NCBI GenBank assembly: GCA_018398765.1
Contig: JAHBMJ010005166.1
Coordinates: 36,380-46,379 of the forward strand
Reading direction: 5' to 3'
Length of the DNA stretch: 10,000 bases
Source of the DNA: Chromera velia
Lineage: Eukaryota > Sar > Chromeraceae
Shown here piece by piece: positions 7,992-10,000 of this stretch (its first letter is position 1; every line of letters begins with the position of its first letter). The translations under genes and the position numbers were made by a program. The notes beneath the pieces were generated by a model that saw nothing but the letters and a program-made list of their open reading frames with translations, was not told the origin of the DNA and did no database searches.

Positions 7992-9920
7992 TCATTCATT
8001 CACACTCGGACCCCCACCTGCCAGAGAGAGTTCGTACAGTAGGGACTCCAGTTTCTTCTGCGTGTACTTGAGCGTGTCGAACTTCCTTCTCAGATCCGAA
8101 TTCCGAAAGTCGAATTGCAGGAACTGAAACATCAACTCATCGACCAGAGAGGCACAACGACGCACCTCTTCAACGTCCCTGCATGAAGTCAGTGGGAAAG
8201 GAAAAATCATCTACATATATTTGAAGCGGGGGGGGGGCTGCTATCACGCGCAATGTATTCACATGTACATGTGTGTAAGAGACACGCACCTCCTCAACGT
8301 CTCTGTAGGGAGGCAAGAGACGGGGAGGGAGGCAGAAAGTACGTTTGTGAGGGTAAGTGTATGCACACGGAAGGAAACCTTTCTTATCCTTTTCTGTTTG
8401 CCGCATGAATACTTCTCATTTCTGCCGGTCAAGGCCTCTGAAAAGAATTTATAGTCTGCCCTTCCAGATGGAATGACTGAAATTTCAAAGCAATTTTCGC
8501 CTTTTCTCCAGCGATTTCATTTCTTGTGCATGACTATCACCAGACTTCTTTCTGTAACCCCTCTGGAATCAACAGAGAGACCATGCATGTATTTCTGACG
8601 ATCCGCATGCCTCACTGTTCACCCCACCGACTCTGCCTGCCCACGCACCGTTTTGTTGCCCTCGCCACCGCGTATCTGTTCAACTCGCCCGTGAAGTCCA
8701 AAACGCCCCCCAAATACTCTGTCCGACTCACCGCACCCACGTCTTTCCGAGGAATGATTCTGGGTGCACACATGCGGGGGGACACAGACAGACAAAACGC
8801 GTCTGTCTTGTGGTATGTGTGCATATCTCTTTTATGCGGACACAAAGAACGACTCCTGAGAGGAAGAGGAGGAGTGGGGATGTAGACGGAAACAGTCCCC
8901 ATGAAGCTGGTACATGTGCGCTTCCACGCAAACTGCCAGAGAAGACTGCTGCTACAGCGAGCCGAGAGATAGAGGAGTGCGAGGAAAAAACCCGTCAGTC
9001 AGATGCCCGGTCAGACAGTCACTCTGTCAAAGCAAAAGGTGGACAGTTGGACAGGAAAGGGCAAGAAAGAACAGATAAGAGAGCCGACGGAACAGAACAT
9101 TTCTCCCCTCCCTTCCCTGGCCCTCACACGCCTTCATGCGAACAGACAGACACGCCGACTCGCAGCCTTAATGCACACACTAGACCTAGACCGACCTTCT
9201 CTGTTTGACGAATGTCTGGAATATAACAGCCTCGCTGAACTCCTCGAAGGCAGCCTCCACGATGCCGCTGCGGAGGGAGGGGAACAGCGAGAGGGAGGGG
9301 AGAAGGAGGGCGTCGATCTTCCCTCGGGCCTCTTCAATCAGCTTAGCGGCCCTCTCGAAATCGCGGCGGTGGACTGCACGCAGAGAGAGAGAGAGAGAGA
9401 GAGATTATGCGTTTGTTTATTTTCCCTCTCACATGAGCAAGCAAGGACGGACGGGAGGCAGAGAGCTACTGTGGAATTTATCTATACTTCTTCTTTTACT
9501 GACCCAACCATACACACACAGAACAAACTACCGACACTCATTGTTTGAAGCGCAAAGCGTAGACTATCGCTACTCAAAAGCAAACTGTGACACAGATCAC
9601 TCCCCTCTTCTTCCATCCATCCAGCGCCCCTCCCTCTCCCCCGGTTCTGCACCTGCATATATGGCATTTTTGGATGCTTTGAGTACGTCTCTGGAGTTTT
9701 TGATCAGTTCCTCCCTGGTCACGTCCTCCTCCTTCATCGAGGCCCTCATCTCCTCGAAGTCTGAAATGTCCAGAACGAGCGGAGAGGAAGCGTCGTTTTC
9801 CTCTGCAGCAGACAAGGAGGAAGAACTTGAAGAGCCTTCCTTCCCTCCCGGAGAGTCAGCAGGGAAGGAGGACGAATGGGTGTCTTCCATTAGCATCAGG
9901 GAAGAAAGGGGGCTCCTTCT
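7992..9920 (-). CDS. TSNAX: TRAX (translin-associated factor X), C3PO ribonuclease subunit
   Basis: Four minus-strand exons: 9920-9653, 9373-9196, 8759-8649 and 8178-7992 (TGA). All junction phases agree (1/2, 2/1, 2/1), giving 247 codons; the first ATGs are codons 9 and 11, so the protein is about 237-239 residues against about 290 in human TRAX. Residues 1-65 are Ser/Glu-rich and disordered. Residues 70-105 (LIKNSRDVLKASKNAIYA, HRRDFERAAKLIEEA) match the family's first helices. Residues 127-149 contain EEFSEAVIFQTFVKQR, and 160-178 contain EYLGGVLDFTGEL. Residues 216-238 (KFDTLKYTQKKLESLLYEL) match the last translin/TRAX helix. E134, E137, D170 and E174 align with the acidic residues I recall as the TRAX catalytic site; translin lacks this set, so this is TRAX rather than translin. 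In other eukaryotes TRAX joins translin in the octameric C3PO endoribonuclease, which removes small-RNA passenger strands and trims RNA fragments. The first exon follows a long pyrimidine tract ending TTCTGCAG at 9921, so a 5' exon or UTR may lie beyond the window. Translin itself is not in view. Confidence 0.9.
8160..8181 (-). repeat. 3' splice junction of last TRAX exon, duplicated copy 1
   Basis: A 22-bp segment spanning CAG|GGACGTTGAAGAGGTGCGT of the last exon. 20 of 22 bases match 8284-8305, located 124 bp upstream in the intron. Confidence 0.7.
8284..8305 (-). repeat. Intronic near-copy of the TRAX splice junction
   Basis: On the minus strand this reads CAG|AGACGTTGAGGAGGTGCGT after a good pyrimidine tract (TCTCTTGCCTCCCTACAG). 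It looks like an acceptor followed 13 bases later by a donor (GAG|GTGCGT). Using it as a 13-nt exon would break the frame of the last exon, and reading through it reaches a stop after about 46 codons, so it is probably a decoy or a regulated alternative site. Confidence 0.6.
9382..9404. repeat. (AG)n microsatellite, TRAX intron pyrimidine tract
   Basis: About eleven AG units. On the gene's strand this is (CT)n ending 6 bases before the TGCAG acceptor (9375-9374) of exon 2, so it serves as the pyrimidine tract. A similar CT-rich run (9941-9960) precedes the acceptor of exon 1. Confidence 0.85.
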
Positions 9921-10000
9921 CTGCAGAAGAAAAGGGAGCAAGAGAGAGGGAGAGAGAGAGAATATTCGGGAAGGATAAGAGTGTCTTCTTTTGTGGAGTA

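Noticed and set aside
8612-8902. Full 96-codon minus frame as a single exon
   Set aside because: Only 8759-8649 matches TRAX. The upstream part is pyrimidine-rich intron, and joining at 8759 is in phase with the previous exon.
9205-9978. 257-codon plus frame opposite the TRAX exons
   Set aside because: Shadow of the minus-strand coding exons and CT/GA repeats; it crosses two TRAX exons whose protein is recognisable on the other strand.

Overview
This is eukaryotic nuclear DNA. It has split genes with GT-AG introns, pyrimidine tracts before 3' splice sites, abundant microsatellites and a cut-and-paste DNA transposon. I see no bacterial operon or ribosome-binding-site pattern. The mix of disordered Ser/Gly-rich coding exons, long (GAGT)n and (CAGA)n tracts and a high density of TGCATG would suit an alveolate such as a chromerid alga. 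That placement is a guess from style; the window contains no diagnostic marker.

Layout. 1-372 is a (CAGA)n-rich tract with a local duplication. 373-1212 (minus) holds three exons of an unrecognised membrane protein, 5' end not found. 1213-1655 lies between that gene and a plus-strand exon starting at 1656, so it looks like a divergent promoter; it carries eight TGCATG/CATGCA words. 1656-2223 (plus) encodes an N-terminal membrane anchor. 2568-4953 (plus) is a multi-exon gene of unknown function with a long disordered last exon; it may be the continuation of the 1656 gene. Two of its introns begin with runs of GTGAGT-like repeats, and one is about 400 bp of (GAGT)n filling almost the whole intron.

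4954-7991 is a 3 kb AT-rich gap between convergent genes. At 5579-6769 it contains a complete but non-autonomous hAT transposon: an 8-bp target-site duplication (AGTATAAG), 23-bp perfect terminal inverted repeats starting TAGTG, subterminal hairpins, and the 5' third of a transposase gene broken by one stop codon.

7992-9920 (minus) is the clearest gene: a four-exon TRAX (translin-associated factor X, TSNAX) homologue. All intron phases agree, and the four acidic residues associated with C3PO ribonuclease activity are retained. Its introns use CT microsatellites as pyrimidine tracts, and its last intron contains a 22-bp near-copy of its own 3' splice junction.

The genes have no obvious shared pathway; this looks like an ordinary chromosomal stretch with a recent transposon insertion. 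The most distinctive features are the splice-site-register microsatellites and the precisely delimited hAT element.
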